From: Vitrella brassicaformis | Lineage: Eukaryota; Sar; Vitrellaceae | Assembly: GCA_001179505.1 (NCBI GenBank) | Contig: CDMY01000619.1 | Location: 1-41,396, forward strand | Direction: 5' to 3' | Length of the DNA stretch: 41,396 nucleotides | In this document: piece after piece, positions 1 to 10,017 of the stretch | How positions within the stretch are numbered: the first letter of the stretch is position 1 | Layout of the letters: each line of letters starts with the position of its first letter | Notes under the pieces: model-generated | The model's database searches: none | Told to the model about the DNA's origin: nothing | The model's input: only the letters and a program-made list of their open reading frames with translations | Translations under genes and position numbers: made by a program

Positions 1-568
1 CGATGGACTGGGCGGTGATGTTGGCGATGTTCTCCTCACTCACGCTATACCTGATGGGCAGGCAAATCAAGGGAAGACCCAATGACGCGGGTCATCATGT
101 AGGTGTGTGTACTGTGTGTTGGCGTGTCGGCCGTTCACTTACTCCAACTCTTTGGTGCTCATGAGGGCCCCCTTTTTGACGAACATCGGCCCGCTCTCCA
201 CCGGCACCACACGCAGGTACACCTCCTGCAGCAACTCCCCACGAGCCGCTATGATAGCCCGGTGAGGTGTTGCTGCCTGAATACATGTAATTCAACGCAC
301 ATCCAGACGAAGAGACATGTCAACAAAAAAGAGAGGGCAGGAAGGGGTGTGTGCGTACCCGCGCCCATAAAGAGATCCAGTACAATGCTCCCGCTGACGA
401 CGTTGTTGGCCACCGTCTGGGCGGTGATAGCGCGAGGTTCTCCTGCGCCCTGTCTGAGAGCATAGGGCACACACACATGCTTCATCTGTGTGTGTGTGAT
501 GTGATGTGATGTGGTGTGGTGCATTCAGACGTACTCGAGCTCCTCTGTCGACATCCTGGCGCCCTCGG
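1..568 (-). CDS. Unrecognised gene with an internal repeat, partial (runs off the left edge)
   Basis: I do not recognise this protein. Four exons join in phase: 568-535, 453-359, 272-143 and 50-1, with donors GA|GTACGT, G|GTACGC and GA|GTAAGT. The protein contains two similar units: one around MSTEELE followed by AITAQTVANN, the other around MSTKELE followed by NITAQSI. In both units the intron falls after the same residue and in the same phase (2), so an exon duplication is likely. A hydrophobic stretch, SIVLDLFMG, lies between the units. The 5' end is unclear: an in-phase short exon starting with an ATG at 650 is possible, or this gene may be the 3' part of the gene whose exons lie at 1471-834. 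The C-terminus is outside the window. Confidence 0.45.
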
Positions 569-833
569 CTGCTGACCTCCTCCAGCGTCACGTCGACGAC
601 AGACAGACACCACACTCACGCGCCTCCCGTCCGTCCATCCACTCCTCCATCCGGCCGATCTGATCAGCCTCTCGTCTGTCTGCCTGCCCGCCTCCCTGTG
701 TAATCCAGTCAGTCACACGAGCGGAGCTCAGCCATGCAACTAGCACATGTGTGTGAGTGTGTGTGTGTGTGTGTCTGGGAGATGCATGGATGGCATGCAG
801 CCCAGCCCAGCCCAGCCGTCGTAGTGTAGTCAG

Positions 834-1471
834 TTAACTGTAGATGAGCTGGAGCCGCTCGGTGGTGTGGCTGGCGCCGCTGTGGACTAAGCTCATCACA
901 CGGTCTTCAACGGTCGTGTGTCCGGCTGAGCACTTGGTGTAGGAGGACTGGGGCAATTTCTTGGCGATGCTGCAGACAGACGAAAATACACACCGACACG
1001 TAGACAGACAGACAGACACACATACATACTGGTCAACAGTCGTTCGTTGGTTCGTGCGGTGTGTGTGGCACGCGTGTGTTGTGGACAGACAGGAGATTCC
1101 ATCCGTCGCACTCACTGACCGGTCTGCGATATTGCCGAGGTATACTGTGATGAATTTCAGGAGGTAGTTGAAGCGCTTCCCCCTGGCGGCGGGCAGTCTC
1201 GTGACGTAGGCCTCGATGACAGGGGGCCGGTAGGTGAACAGGTGCGTCCCGCTCCGATGGAACTCCCGTGTGGCCTCCCAGGCCGCCAACTCGGCCTACA
1301 TTACATATGTACAAAAATACATGGGAGGGAGGCACAACAAACAGACAGACAGACAGACAAACAGACGGAGAGTGGAAGAAATGTGAGGGACACAGTTGAA
1401 GACGTCACCCTCCCTCCCTCGTCTGTCTGTCTTTGCGTGCGTACCTGCGCCAAGGTAAGTAAGCTGTTGTC
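834..1471 (-). CDS. Unrecognised protein, C-terminal exons (5' end not resolved)
   Basis: Three exons join in phase: 1471-1445 (27 nt), 1295-1120 and 969-834, ending at a TAA at 836-834. They encode about 113 residues rich in helix-forming sequence (AELAAWEATREF, FNYLLKFITVYLGNIADR, DRVMSLVHSG), with no motif that I can name. Introns are GT-AG and carry (TG)n-rich tracts in the sense direction. Upstream exons are not certain. The stretch 2149-2092 has a good acceptor (GTGCAG) and donor (CCG|GTGAGA) around a basic peptide ending in RRKRRAKP, which may belong here. The final codons also look like a weak donor (A|GTTAAC), so the gene may instead continue into the exons at 568-1. Confidence 0.45.
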
Positions 1472-3046
1472 CTAATGCGAACCAACCAACGAACCAAACC
1501 AACCAGCAAGGAAGAAAGCCCGCCCTGTCTGTCTGTCTGTCTGTCTACGGTCCCAAGCAACAAACGACAAACAAGACCCTCACAAACAAACAAGAAACAA
1601 AGAAGAGCTAGCTAGCTACTCACAAAGAGACACGTACACAAACACATACACGCATGCATGCACGGCTGGCGGTCTCTGTCCAGTATGTTCTCTATTCATT
1701 TCATATGCTTGCCATAAGTCTGTCTGTCTGTGCAGGAGCGGAGGAATTAGTTGATCGATGATTGTGATATGTTAAGGGCGAATTACGGAGGGGAGAAGGC
1801 CGTCGGGGGGGTTGTGTGGTTGTTTGTGTGTTGCCGTGGCGTCGATGCGCCTCCACAAGTCGGGGCCGGGTTTCGTTACCATTTGTTTGAAGCGTAGAAG
1901 GCCATGAGGCGGGCGGGCGATGAGGCGATGGGCGTCGATCGAGAGATGAGGAGGAGAGGAGGAGAGCTTTGGCGCTTTTCCCTTCTTTCTCGAGAGAGAG
2001 TCTGACGATGGGGGGGAGCTTCCGCGGACGCGCCTTGTCGTCTGCGGCGGCGCTACATACAGAATGTACTTGACTTTTCTCTTTTTTTCGTCTCACCGGC
2101 TTTGCTCTTCTTTTCCTTCGTCGACTGAGGATCGATTCGCATGGGGGAGACACCTGCACAGCACACAAACACATACACCAACACAAACCATGTCTGCTGT
2201 CGTTGAGGACTTCGTCGAGAAAAGGAGACGACCATTTGGAGAAAGAACACAAGCATGCCAACAGGGCACAGTGAGATCACCACAGCAATGAGACGGACTA
2301 TGCAGTCATCCTTGAACACCGTCATACACCATACCGCAACAGCCAACAGAAAAAAAGAAGGTACTCACCTGGGAGGCTGCTTTGAAGACAAAAGAAGCGT
2401 GCGCGCACTCAGCTGACGCCAGACAGTCGCCAGTGACTCGCCACCGTTCAGCCTAAGGCAGGGCGCCACCGGCGGAGGCCTCGCTCGTGGCCCGGCGGCA
2501 GAGGAAGGAAGTGGCGGGTGAAATCCGGACGAGTTGGGAGGGGTAGAGGGGGACGAGGCGGACCACACAAGCCAAAAAGCAGATGAAAAGACAAAGAAGC
2601 GGGGCATCTGTGGCCGAAAGAAGGCTGCAAGGCGACGCGGAGCCAAAAATGTGAAGAGCGGGACGAAATATTGTCTCGCAATCGAATTTTCTCGTCCCGT
2701 CTCCAATTCTCGCCGAGGGAGAATCATTGCTACGAATCATGATCTGTCTTTTTGCAAGACGCTGGCTCCGGAGAAACGCAATAAGCCCTCAGCCGAGGGG
2801 AAGCGAGACGCCCGGGATCTCGCCCCCACGTATTCCCTCAACCTGCAAGCGAGCGGGCAACGACAGCGACGAACGACTGTATGCAAAACAGACGTCCTCA
2901 TGGATTTAGTGCAGGGCGGACAATATTTCGCCGAGTGCGTGTGACATTCGACTGAAGAATAGTATTCAAAACCCGGCTTCACTCAAATAAGCAAATGCTA
3001 TCATACACACTCACTGGCGGCCGTTCGAAAAGACCGACCACGAGTA
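1472..3046. other. Stretch without a supported gene, possible 5' exons and promoter
   Basis: Open frames here are long but low in complexity and conflict between strands. On the minus strand a CCCAG|GTGAGT donor (near 2368) and the exon-like block 2149-2092 suggest upstream exons of the gene at 1471-834, perhaps with a basic region near 2030-1850 (KARPRKLPPIVRLSLEK). On the plus strand an open frame at 2534-2944 encodes a lysine/arginine-rich peptide with no recognisable domain. I treat neither as proven. The part next to 3047 is the 3' flank of the nitrilase gene. Confidence 0.3.
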
Positions 3047-4352
3047 CTACTGCACACTGCTGTCAATGACGACCGACTTGTTTGGTCGTTCGTTGACGGT
3101 GAGAGTGAAGATGTCGGGGCGGTTGTAGTGGCCCACCACATCAAGGTCCATCTTCCCTCGCACCACCTGCACACACCCACGACAGATGCGAGTGTGATGC
3201 GTGTGTGGGCGTGTTGATGGATGGATGGATGGACACACCTCATCGAGGTCGATGTCCGCCACAAGCACTCCTTCCTCGCCCCACAAAGGACCCGCCACAA
3301 CCTTGCCAAACGGAGAGATGATCTGACAGACCCCCCGACACACATCCACACACGCGCAGTCATCCACTACACTCGTCGGCGTGAAAGCTCGTTTGTTGAG
3401 CACTCACCGCGCTGCCTCCCTTGAAGAGCGGCGCACTCGCCCCCGGCTCTGTGAAATACTGCACCGCTGTCAGCACCCAACACCGGCCCTCGACAGCGAT
3501 GTGCTGGCAGGTGGGCAGCCAGGTGTCCCGGTCGTCAAGTGTGGGTGCGCAGTAGACCTCCACCCCCTTGCCGTAGAGAGCCGTGCGAAGCAGGGGCATG
3601 TAGTTCTCCCAGCTATAGACGTGACAGACAGACAGACAGACTCAAATGAATGATTGCGGGCCCGATGGCAGGTCGATTGCCTACCATATGGCGGCTCCGA
3701 TGCTTCCAAAAGGCGACTTGATGACGGGCAATGTGCTCCCATCTCCTCGCCCCCACACCAGCCGCTCAGTATCTACACACACACATATATGCACAGGTTT
3801 GCAAAGCTCCTATCCCTCCCTCTCTCTCTCTGGAACATTAGCCCACCTGTGGGCACGAGCTTCCGCCTCTTGCCCACCAGCTGCCCCTCATTGTCGAAAA
3901 ACAGCGCCGAGCAGTAAAGTGTGCAGGCCTCCTTGTCCTTCTCAATCACCCCAAGCACCATGTACACACCGAGCTCCTTGGCCAGGCCGGCCAGCCGCTC
4001 CGTCTGCGGCGATGGCACCTCGATGGCGCCCTCGACATACCGCCGATACACGTCCTTGCTCTCTGGTGTGCCCGGAACAAACCCCTGCACACAAACACCG
4101 ACACACACGCAGAAAGAGAGGTACATAAGAGATAAAGATCTATGCAATCGGGTCTAATCGGGTCCGTACCAGTGCCCGTGCGTAGCCTCCGATGAGCGCC
4201 TCAGCACCAACCACCAGCTTGGCGCCCTGCTCTGCCGCCTGCGCAACCTTTCTCCGCACCACGTCAAACGTGAGGTCAAAATCGAAGATGCCGTCTTTGA
4301 TAACAGGGCCTGCCTGAAGCACCGCTGCCTTATAACGACGCTCTGATGCCAT
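3047..4352 (-). CDS. Nitrilase (carbon-nitrogen hydrolase family)
   Basis: Six exons (4352-4170, 4084-3847, 3772-3685, 3612-3408, 3322-3239, 3166-3047) give 305 residues, the normal length for a nitrilase. The Glu-Lys-Cys catalytic triad is complete: Glu in [11 protein letters not shown] (about residue 50), Lys in KRRKLVPT, and Cys in the WENYMP block. The Cys codon is split across the intron 3684-3613 (TG|C). Other family signatures follow: [34 protein letters not shown] and [12 protein letters not shown] near the C-terminus. The family hydrolyses nitriles to carboxylic acids and ammonia; the GHY/RPD ending is like aliphatic and indole-acetonitrile type enzymes. There is no signal peptide, so it is probably cytosolic. 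The start is the first ATG before the conserved [13 protein letters not shown]. It is divergent from the SDR gene, with 298 bp between start codons. Substrate is unknown. Confidence 0.93.
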
Positions 4353-4650
4353 GCGCCTCTCTGGGAAGTAGGATCCTGCCCATATGGGTCCTACGGCGTC
4401 GAGATGGAACATGGAGCTGTCGAGCTGTGCTGGATGCTGAACCGGGCTTGCTGCTTGCTTGCCGTAATGCTCCTGCGGATCTATCGCTCAAAAGGATCGT
4501 TTGCACATAGAAGCTCGCGGAAGAGGAAGGAAAAGAGGAGGCTGGGACAAAAAGCAGCAGCAAGACGACCAGACATCATCATCCTCCACTCTTGACTCAT
4601 TCATTTACTGGCGGCAGCTTCTCCAACTCACATAGGTCAGCAACCGCGCA
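4353..4650. promoter_or_regulatory. Shared intergenic region between divergent nitrilase and SDR genes
   Basis: 298 bp separate the two start codons, so both promoters must lie here or overlap the 5' ends. No TATA box stands out. The palindromic-type heptamer TGACTCA at 4593-4599, the classic bZIP (AP-1/GCN4) site, lies about 52 bp before the SDR start. That is a single short match and could be chance. Confidence 0.35.
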
Positions 4651-6037
4651 ATGGCATCTGGAGGTCCTGCGTTCGGCTGTGCAGTGGTGATTGGCATCGG
4701 GCCTGGTCTCGGCACATCAGGTCAGCGAGTCAATCAAAGTACCAGTCTGAGATCTGTAGGTTCTCCCTTGCACCGAGATCTGTGATTTGGTGTTTGCGCT
4801 GCAGTGGCGAGAAAGTTCGCAAAGGAAGGGTATCCAGTGGCTCTCGTGGCGCGGTCAGAAAAGCACCTCAAGCCCTTACAGGCCACCATCGAGAAACAAG
4901 GTGCACACCTGACTTACAGGCGTCTTTGGCGGATGCTTTTGTGTCCGAGTGCTTGGCGTGTGTATGCAATGCAGGTGGCAAGGCCCTCAGCGTGTGCGCC
5001 GACGCGTCGAGTGAGCAGAGCTTGAAGGACGCCTTCGGTGTCATTCGCTCTCAGTTGGGCGACGTAGAAGTGCTGGTACGGTGGGTGCATGACAGCAGAT
5101 ATGACATGCAGAGAGCTCTTACTCTCTCTCTCTCCGTCTGTTTGAGATGCAGGTGTACAATGCCGGCGGTGGAATGCCGTCGTGGCCGCCACCGCCCGTC
5201 ATGGAGCTTGACACGGCGGTGTTCGTCAACAACCTGCAAGTCGGTACGTGTTGAGCCTAGCTGTGGCTGCACCGCGTGTGAGAACGTATCAGTGAGCCAT
5301 CCATCCATCCATCCATCTGTGCACTGTGTGCCGGCAATGCATCATTGCAGGCTGCACCGGCGCCTTTGTCGCGATCAAGGAAGTGCTGCCAGCCATGACA
5401 AAACACAAGAAAGGTAGGTTAGGTAGGAAGGAACCACACACACACACACACACAGACAGACAGACAGACAGAGCCCAGACACACGGCGCTGTCTGTCTGT
5501 GTGCCAGGCACCATTCTGCTGACCGGTGCGACGGCGAGCCTGAGAGGCGGGGCGAGGTTCGCTGCTCTGGCCGTGCACAAGTTCGCTTTGAGGGCTCTGG
5601 CCCAGTGTGTGGCTCGCGAAGTGCAGCCCAATGGCGTCCACGTGGCGCACATCGGTAAGCAGGTGTGTGTGAAGCAAAGTGTCTGCACATCCACGGGCGG
5701 GTATCTATGTTTGTGTCTGTCTTTTTCCCTCGTTGGCTACAGTGATTGATGGGCAGATCGGGGCGTCCTATGCAGACGAGGGCGAAATGACTTACCACAT
5801 CCGAAAGTCGTAGGCACACACATCCACACACTCACACGCCCATGCCCATGAAAGCACCTGCCCATGTGTCTGTGTGGTTGCATCCGATCCATCCATCCAT
5901 GCAGTCAGCCCGACCGTGCTGAGGACAGCTTCCTGAACCCCGACGCCATAGCGGCCACCTACTGGCACCTGCACACCCAGGACAGAACAGCATGGACTCA
6001 CGAGCTGGAACTCAGGCCGTACGTCGAGAAATGGTGA
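4651..6037 (+). CDS. Short-chain dehydrogenase-like protein lacking the catalytic Tyr
   Basis: Eight exons (4651-4720, 4805-4900, 4975-5075, 5153-5243, 5351-5413, 5508-5654, 5743-5809, 5905-6037) join in phase to give 255 residues, typical of a classical SDR. The N-terminal Rossmann motif is VVIGIGPGLG (GxGPGLG), followed by VALVARSEKHL and the NAGG motif in VLVYNAGG. The segment LLTGATASLRGG stands in for the usual serine strand. In the helix ARFAALAVHKFALRAL the usual YxxxK has Leu instead of Tyr while Lys remains. This resembles the SDR_c10-like subgroup, which lacks the active-site Tyr and has HVVIDG downstream (here AHIVIDGQIG). It probably binds NAD(P), but its redox activity is doubtful. 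The pairing with a nitrilase may be co-regulation or only shared promoter space. Confidence 0.9.
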
Positions 6038-6917
6038 CACTGCCAGGACATCTCCCTCTGTCTGCCGCTCTCCCATTTGGTTCTTTGAAATTGATCGGTC
6101 GGCCTTCCTCTTTTTTCGGGGGCATTTGAATGGCACCGCTTTGTTTGTTTGTTTGGTGAGTGTGTCGAGGCATTTGGTCGGCCGGTGTATAAGTGTAGCG
6201 GATGAGGTGTGTGGACTGTAATGCCAGGCGGGTGAGGTGCACACAGGCTGGGCTGACTGTTTGAATGCAAGTCAAGACCCACTATGGGTCCTCTCCCATT
6301 GTGTCTGTGAGTGCCGGTCAGTCGCACACTGCCGCAGCCGCAACAGGAAGCGGCTCTCTGATTGAGAGCCAGCCAGTCAGTCAGTCAGTGTTTCTGTGCC
6401 GCCCACTCTCTGTGTCTCGGTTGCTCACACTCGCACAAAGCCCTCCATACAACCACGAGAATAACATCGGGAATTCATCAAGTGCATCGTAGCAGTCTTA
6501 GCAAACAGAGGCACTGACAGACAGACACCCTTACATTCAGACATTTACCGACCCAGGGGCCAACGCACCTTCCTCTGCCCTCAGGCTGGATGGATGTGTG
6601 CCTCCTGGTACATCCGTGTAACCCTCCAGGAGCAGGCTTACGAACCTTCCAGCGAAAGAGGCTCGTCTGTCTCTCCTTGAGGGACCCAACGCACGCAGAC
6701 AGGAAAGACCACACCACACCAGTGTACACCCACATGCACACACAACCGCATACGAGCCAAGAAACACGAAAAGACACGGGAGATGACGTGGAAAAATCCG
6801 GCCGACGTCAGAAAACACGCAGCAATCACATCACATCACATCACATCACATCAGGTGACCGGACACCGTGCAAGCCAGCGCCTCCCCGCTCGCGGCTGTT
6901 GCTGTTTCTCCCTCAAA
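6038..6917. other. Convergent 3' flank of SDR and methyltransferase genes with a CACAT satellite
   Basis: No supported gene. The region holds the 3' ends of two convergent genes. A tandem (CACAT)n tract lies at about 6826-6853, and short runs such as CAGT repeats occur near 6376. Open frames on both strands are low in complexity and have no domain. Confidence 0.5.
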
Positions 6918-8604
6918 TCAGGCCCCCTGTGACTTTGCCGGTGCGAGAGGCGTCAGCTGGTAGAAGCGCCAGAAGCCGTTGTGGTGCACCTCCTCCACAT
7001 CGTAGCCCGCCGATTTGGCGATGGCGCGGAGCGTACTCGGCTGCGCACGGTCGTACACACCACACAGGTATAGAAAGTGGTGGAGGGGTGGGTGTGCTGG
7101 GGATTTGGTGGGGTGGGGGACGATTACCCTGATGGCTGTGCCGATGGCAGCGGATGAGTGCCAGCACTTGGAAGCGGGCAGGCAGTGCAGCACACTGAAG
7201 CCGTAGTTCAGTCGACCCAAGAAATTGTTGGGCTCATCCGACGGCGAACCGATCTAACACACAGACACAAGACACATGGATGGATGGATGGATGGATGGA
7301 TGGGCCCACTGGCTCACTGACCTTGGTAGGGTCTTTGGGTAGCATTTCTTCCTCAGTGTCCGGGACGCCCTCGTCAGCGACAAACACGATACCGTCGTCG
7401 TGCAGCAGCGGGAGCAGGGACTTGAGCACCGTCTCCGGATTGTGCATGTCGTGCAGCGACTCGCAGATCATTATCAAATCGTAGTCGCCGTCGGACACCT
7501 CGTGGGCGTACTTGTGGTGGAGCGCTATGCGGTCACTGACGCCCTCCGCCTCGATATTCTGACGCGCCAATTCAAGCGACTTCCTGGCACGCACAATACG
7601 ATCGACCACTGGTTGTTCGTGCGTGTCGGTTGTGTGTCCCGCCCTCCCTCCCTCCCTCTCTCACTCGTCTAGGTCTACGGCATCGATGACGTTTGTGAGA
7701 TGGGGCAGCCCCTTGGCCAGCGTGATGGTGCTCCACGCCTCCCCACACGCTGCCACACACACAGAGGGAGAGAGAGAGAGAGGGGGGGGGGGAGAGAGGG
7801 CATCTTGCATGAGAATGGTGGGGTGTGCTGTGTGGATAGCGAGCACTCACTCACTCACTCACCGACGTCGAGGATCTTCGCCCCGGGTGTCTGCAGCTTG
7901 TCCCACACCTTCGTCTTTGGCAGCCACTCCTGCAGCATCTCGTGCTTGTACAACGGCCGATTGCCCTCACTGATGCCCTCCAACAGGTCCGGCCCGTAGT
8001 CATGGTAGGGCATGCCGCCACCCGTCCTGCACGCTCACACACACACAGATGGACGTGCAGCGGACGGCAACACCACTCTCTCTCTCTCTCTCACCGAAAG
8101 GCCTCCTGCAGTGCGCCGAGTATCGGTGTGATGGACGGCAGGAAGCACGTGAAGGCGGCGCAGTAGTTGGGATGCTCCCTGTCACAGAGGGCCGACGCGT
8201 GGCCCGCCGGCAGGATGAAGGCCGCCTCATCGTTTGGCGCCTTGATCAGGTACCCCTGCACGGCACACGACTTGAGGAACTCGACGATGTACCTCTCAGA
8301 CAGCTGCATCTTCGTCGCCAACGCACTGGCTGCACAGAGAGACAAACACGCGCAGCATCGCCATCGCCATGCACTCATGAGTGTGTGTAATTCATGAGTT
8401 GGCTGACCTGTGACGGGCGTTTCGGTGCCGAACGATCTCATGGCGTCGAAGATCTTGAGGCGGTGGCCCAGATACAGCTGCAGCACTCCCATCGACGCTG
8501 CGCACAAGAGGAAACACACACGCGCGCAGTGTCCCGTGAGCCTTTTCACGTTCCCTACTTGCGAGATCATTGATGAGACGCTCCTGAAAGCCCGCCGCAT
8601 CCAT
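6918..8604 (-). CDS. SAM-dependent methyltransferase with N-terminal winged-helix domain
   Basis: Eight exons (8604-8559, 8497-8408, 8329-8095, 8026-7863, 7749-7665, 7583-7322, 7253-7128, 7040-6918) give 376 residues. Residues 1 to about 100 look like the dimerising winged-helix part of small-molecule methyltransferases (LYLGHRLKIFDAM, ALATKMQLSERYIVEFLKS). The class I core follows: motif I ILDVACGE around residue 177, acidic strand-2 motif VDAVDLDE near 203, then DLIMICESLHDMHNP and DDGIVFVADEG. The last exon ends in a typical HNGFWRFYQL strand. The architecture resembles the bacterial/algal Rv2258c-like and plant O-methyltransferase group; the acceptor substrate cannot be told. The start is the first ATG of the frame, which stays open upstream to 8727. 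The gene is head to head with the SET gene, 254 bp apart. Confidence 0.9.
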
Positions 8605-8858
8605 GATGTCGACGAAAGAGGGACAACGCCGATCTGGCACACCTGGCAAGGGTTTCACAAAGCACCCTAGGCGGCCAGAGCTGAGCGAGCTTAGAAGTTT
8701 CAAGCAGCCCGTTGCGTCCGCGCACATTCATGGGAAGCAGCATGCCGGCACGGTACGCCTTTCATCTCTGCTGTTCATCTTTGTGCAGCCTTCGTGTGTG
8801 TCCAAAGGCGGCCCTCTTCTGCACGTGATGACGTGATGGGCGTGATGGCATCCATCCC
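8605..8858. promoter_or_regulatory. Bidirectional promoter region, partly duplicated at 37911-38102
   Basis: This 254 bp lies between the divergent methyltransferase and SET starts. Its SET-proximal part is repeated in inverted orientation beside the second SET gene: the blocks around CTTTCATCTCTGCTGTTCAT (8760-8779) and the following TTTGTGCAG are almost unchanged. The similarity fades at about 8685. Retention of these blocks in both copies suggests that regulatory sequence was copied along with the gene. Confidence 0.45.
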
Positions 8859-9411
8859 ATGACATCAGCTGCTACAAGCGGCCATGAGTGCCATGAGCAT
8901 GCTGCGAGTGTTGACCGTGGTTTGGAGGTGCGTCGGTCTCTCATCCGCGGCGCTGGAATGGGGCTCTTCGCTTCCAAGGCATTCAGACGGGGAGAGGTGC
9001 TCTGCGAATACACCGGCACTGTGCTCACTCTCAGGTGAGAGGGGGAACGAACCATGGGGCAAGGCCATCCATCCATCTCACACGGGGAGGGTCGATGGAT
9101 CTGTGTGCCTTGTGTGGTGCAGGCAGCTGCTGCAGCAGAGGGACCGGACTTATGTGATGGGCGGCTTCGGACTCAACGCCCACATCGACGCGGGACCACA
9201 CCCAGAGGTCTGACAGAAGAAGTGTGTGGCACACAACTGATGGTTGCCATAGTCCAAGTGTTTGGTTGGCTGGCTGCCTGGCTGCGTGGCTCTGCAGGTG
9301 TTGGCTCGTTATATCAATGACAACTTCGACAAGAGCAAGATCAACGTCAGATTCAACAAACTCAAGACCCTCAAGTAAGACCGCTCACCAGCCATGCACA
9401 GCTGGCCACTC

Positions 9412-9446
<35 letters not shown>

Positions 9447-9631
9447 GAGGGCCGAGGTGATAGCTCTGCGCGACATCGCGCCAGGAGAGGAACTCTACGC
9501 CAGCTACGGACAGGTAAACAGCTGCGCCAAACACACACACAGGTTGAATGAACATTGTGTGTGTGTGTGTGTAGGTGTACTGGCGCGGCTACGAGGCACG
9601 CCAGCAGGCCACGGCGGGCACTGCCAAGTGA
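8859..9631 (+). CDS. Small SET-domain protein, copy 1
   Basis: Five exons (8859-9034, 9123-9207, 9298-9374, 9447-9513, 9575-9631) give 153 residues, essentially a bare SET domain. The opening strand and GxG motif are GLEVRRSLIRGAGMGLFA, followed by GEVLCEYTGTVLT. The usual NHSCxPN loop is replaced by RYINDNFDKSKINV. The catalytic-tyrosine end motif is PGEELYASYGQ. There is no post-SET cysteine cluster. SET proteins transfer methyl groups from SAM to lysines of histones or other proteins; the target here is unknown. The start is the first ATG after an in-frame TGA at 8829. The second copy (37910-37166) has almost the same protein from residue 20 on, which confirms the splicing. Confidence 0.9.
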
Positions 9632-10017
9632 CTGACCATTGGCCATGATGTGTGGTGGCCTGCTGCTGATGTGTTGCATGGAGGGTGCACAACGCACGAC
9701 GAGTACCTCTGTTGATAGAAGGGTCGGGGCACACTGCATGTGGCGTATGGAAAGAACTGTTCGTCGAACGCTGCCTGCTGTTGTACTGCTGCTTCCTGTG
9801 TCCATCCTGTTGGTCTCTGTCGGTCCATCTGCACACCGACATGTAGGCGAGTGTAACATTTCGCACGCACCTGGGTGCAGCACACCATACATCTGCAGAA
9901 GGGTGTGTCACTCGAGTGCATGCAAGGTGAACGTCAGGTGAGCTCGCTGGGGGCCAACACCGGGGGCTTGACGTCAGTCATCGCAGAACGACGCCTTTTG
10001 AGAGTTTTGTGAGGATC
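9632..10017. other. Intergenic between SET and membrane/ankyrin genes, duplicated
   Basis: No gene seen. The sequence is matched, with substitutions and short indels, by the inverted 36799-37165 segment. It must hold the 3' end of the SET transcript and the promoter of the membrane/ankyrin gene. The block CTGCTTCCTGTGTCCATCCT (9790-9809) is kept in both arms. Retained open frames here do not match any protein family. Confidence 0.5.

Noticed and set aside
292-615. SIVLDLFMGAG read as a methyltransferase motif I
   Set aside because: Splicing removes the last Gly, the surroundings lack other methyltransferase motifs, and the exon belongs to a repeat-containing protein.
2534-2944. 136-codon plus-strand open frame rich in Lys/Arg
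   Set aside because: No ATG context, splice or domain support, and overlapping open frames on the other strand are equally long.
6826-6853. CACAT tandem repeats as a CRISPR-like array
   Set aside because: Five-base direct tandem without spacers in a eukaryotic intergenic region; it is a minisatellite.
7268-7303. (GGAT)n tracts as transposon ends or target-site duplications
   Set aside because: The same tetranucleotide runs occur in introns and spacers throughout the window and no element lies between any pair.
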